A stretch of 25,050 bases of DNA from Anaerolineaceae bacterium UBA6086 (GTDB lineage Bacteria; Chloroflexota; Anaerolineae; Anaerolineales; Anaerolineaceae). The notes beneath the pieces were generated by a model that searched no databases, was not told where the DNA came from, and was given only the letters and a program-made list of their open reading frames with translations. Positions 24,234-25,050 of the stretch are shown piece after piece (position 1 is the stretch's first letter; each line of letters starts with the position of its first letter). The DNA lies in the NCBI GenBank assembly GCA_002436005.1, contig DIXG01000086.1, forward strand, positions 29,212-54,261. The letters are read 5' to 3'. A program made the position numbers and the translations under genes.

Positions 24234-24953
24234 ATGTTGGAATCATTGAAAGAACAGGTGCTTCAAGCGAATTTACTGCTTCCCAAATACAACCTGGTCA
24301 CATTCACCTGGGGTAACGTCTCGGGGATTGACAGGGATGAGGGACTGATCGTCATCAAACCCTCCGGCGTAGCTTATGAGGTGATGCAGGCATCCGATAT
24401 GGTCGTGGTGGATTTAAAGACAGGGCAACGCGTGGAGGGAAAGCTGAACCCCTCTTCGGATACACCCACCCACCTGGTGCTCTATCAGGCATTTCCAAAC
24501 ATCGGCGGAATCGTTCATACTCATAGCCGCTGGGCGACGATCTTTGCCCAGGCGGGATGCAGCATTCAGCCGCTCGGCACTACCCACGCCGACGACTTCT
24601 ATGGTGAGATCCCGTGCACCCGCATGCTGACGGAGGACGAGATCAAGGGTGATTATGAAACTGAAACCGGGAAAGTCATCGCCGAAACCTTTACCAGCCT
24701 GAACCCGGATGCCCTACCGGCGGTGCTGGTGCAGGGTCATGGACCATTTGCCTGGGGACCGGATCCGATGGCAGCTGTCCACACTGCAGTGGTTTTGGAA
24801 GAGGTTGCCTTCATGAACTATCACAGCCAGAGATTGAATCCGGATACGGCACGGATTCCACAGGCATTATTGGATAAGCACTATTTGCGAAAACACGGTG
24901 ATCAAGCCTATTATGGGCAGGATAACGAGGCAGAAATGGAGACAGGACAATGA
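24234..24953 (+). CDS. araD: L-ribulose-5-phosphate 4-epimerase
   Basis: AraD converts L-ribulose 5-phosphate to D-xylulose 5-phosphate by a zinc-dependent retro-aldol/aldol route. The 239-residue protein follows the E. coli enzyme closely. LVTFTWGNVSG and IKPSGVAYE form the phosphate region, SSDTPTH contains Asp76, and GGIVHTHSRWA supplies zinc ligands His95 and His97. His169 in GHGPFAWG is the third ligand. Asp120 in TTHADDFYG and the tyrosine near 227 in AYYGQ are the catalytic acid/base residues. The start directly follows the kinase stop codon, with GGAGGT 10 nt upstream, and the stop overlaps the araA start by four bases (ATGA). Assignment is secure. Confidence 0.96.
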   Translation: MLESLKEQVLQANLLLPKYNLVTFTWGNVSGIDRDEGLIVIKPSGVAYEVMQASDMVVVDLKTGQRVEGKLNPSSDTPTHLVLYQAFPNIGGIVHTHSRWATIFAQAGCSIQPLGTTHADDFYGEIPCTRMLTEDEIKGDYETETGKVIAETFTSLNPDALPAVLVQGHGPFAWGPDPMAAVHTAVVLEEVAFMNYHSQRLNPDTARIPQALLDKHYLRKHGDQAYYGQDNEAEMETGQ

Positions 24954-25050
24954 AGCAATTTGAAAGGCTTGAAATCTGGTTCGTGACGGGGAGTCAGCAT
25001 TTATATGGTGAGGAGACGCTGGCGCAGGTGGCTGCGCATTCGCAGGTCAT
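24950..25050 (+). CDS. araA: L-arabinose isomerase, N-terminal fragment cut by window end
   Basis: Thirty-three codons are visible, reading MKQFERLEIWFVTGSQHLYG and continuing EETLAQVAAHSQV. The WFV.GSQHLYG.ETL pattern is the diagnostic N-terminus of L-arabinose isomerase, which interconverts L-arabinose and L-ribulose. The start ATG overlaps the araD stop codon by four bases, typical of tight coupling. The remaining roughly 460 residues lie beyond the window. Confidence 0.93.
   Translation, partial: MKQFERLEIWFVTGSQHLYGEETLAQVAAHSQV

Overview
The window looks like chromosomal DNA of a Chloroflexota bacterium, most likely class Anaerolineae. This is inferred from gene style, not a search. 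The signs are a single-membrane-type surface gene set (LytR-CpsA-Psr protein, membrane-anchored C39-like peptidases with Thr/Pro-rich linkers and TPR tails), a moderate GC content, and simple sigma70-type promoters. No phage, IS element, CRISPR array, rRNA or tRNA was found.

Left part (1-7.2 kb): a minus-strand two-gene unit encodes an ArsR-type regulator and an MFS permease. Its promoter has a palindrome over the -10 box. Divergent to it lie an LCP cell-wall ligase and two tandem paralogous C39-peptidase/TPR surface proteins. Both paralogs appear to start at or next to the transcription start (leaderless).

Middle part (7.2-14.8 kb): after a clear terminator comes a nickel superoxide dismutase gene (sodN) with its maturation peptidase (sodX), followed closely by an EamA/DMT permease and a nucleoside hydrolase. 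Then come a minus-strand zinc-dependent phospholipase C-like protein, rsmG, a HEAT-repeat protein, a small zinc-ribbon protein (minus) and a beta-propeller lipoprotein (minus).

Right part (14.9-25 kb): a sugar-utilisation locus. A LacI-family regulator has a strong promoter followed by a 12-bp-period array of lac-operator-like units. The unit continues with a GH2 glycosidase and an MFS sugar transporter and ends in a 13-bp perfect hairpin. A second promoter then drives a paralogous GH2 enzyme and an araB-like kinase, araD and araA (cut by the window end). Neither GH2 has a signal peptide. The simplest model is import of a small glycoside by the MFS protein, cytoplasmic cleavage by the two GH2 enzymes, and conversion of released L-arabinose to D-xylulose 5-phosphate by AraA, the kinase and AraD.

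No wholly new multi-gene system was recognised. The most interesting items are the leaderless paralogous peptidases, the tandem LacI operator array, the NiSOD locus with a palindromic promoter site, and the GH2 pair coupled to arabinose catabolism.
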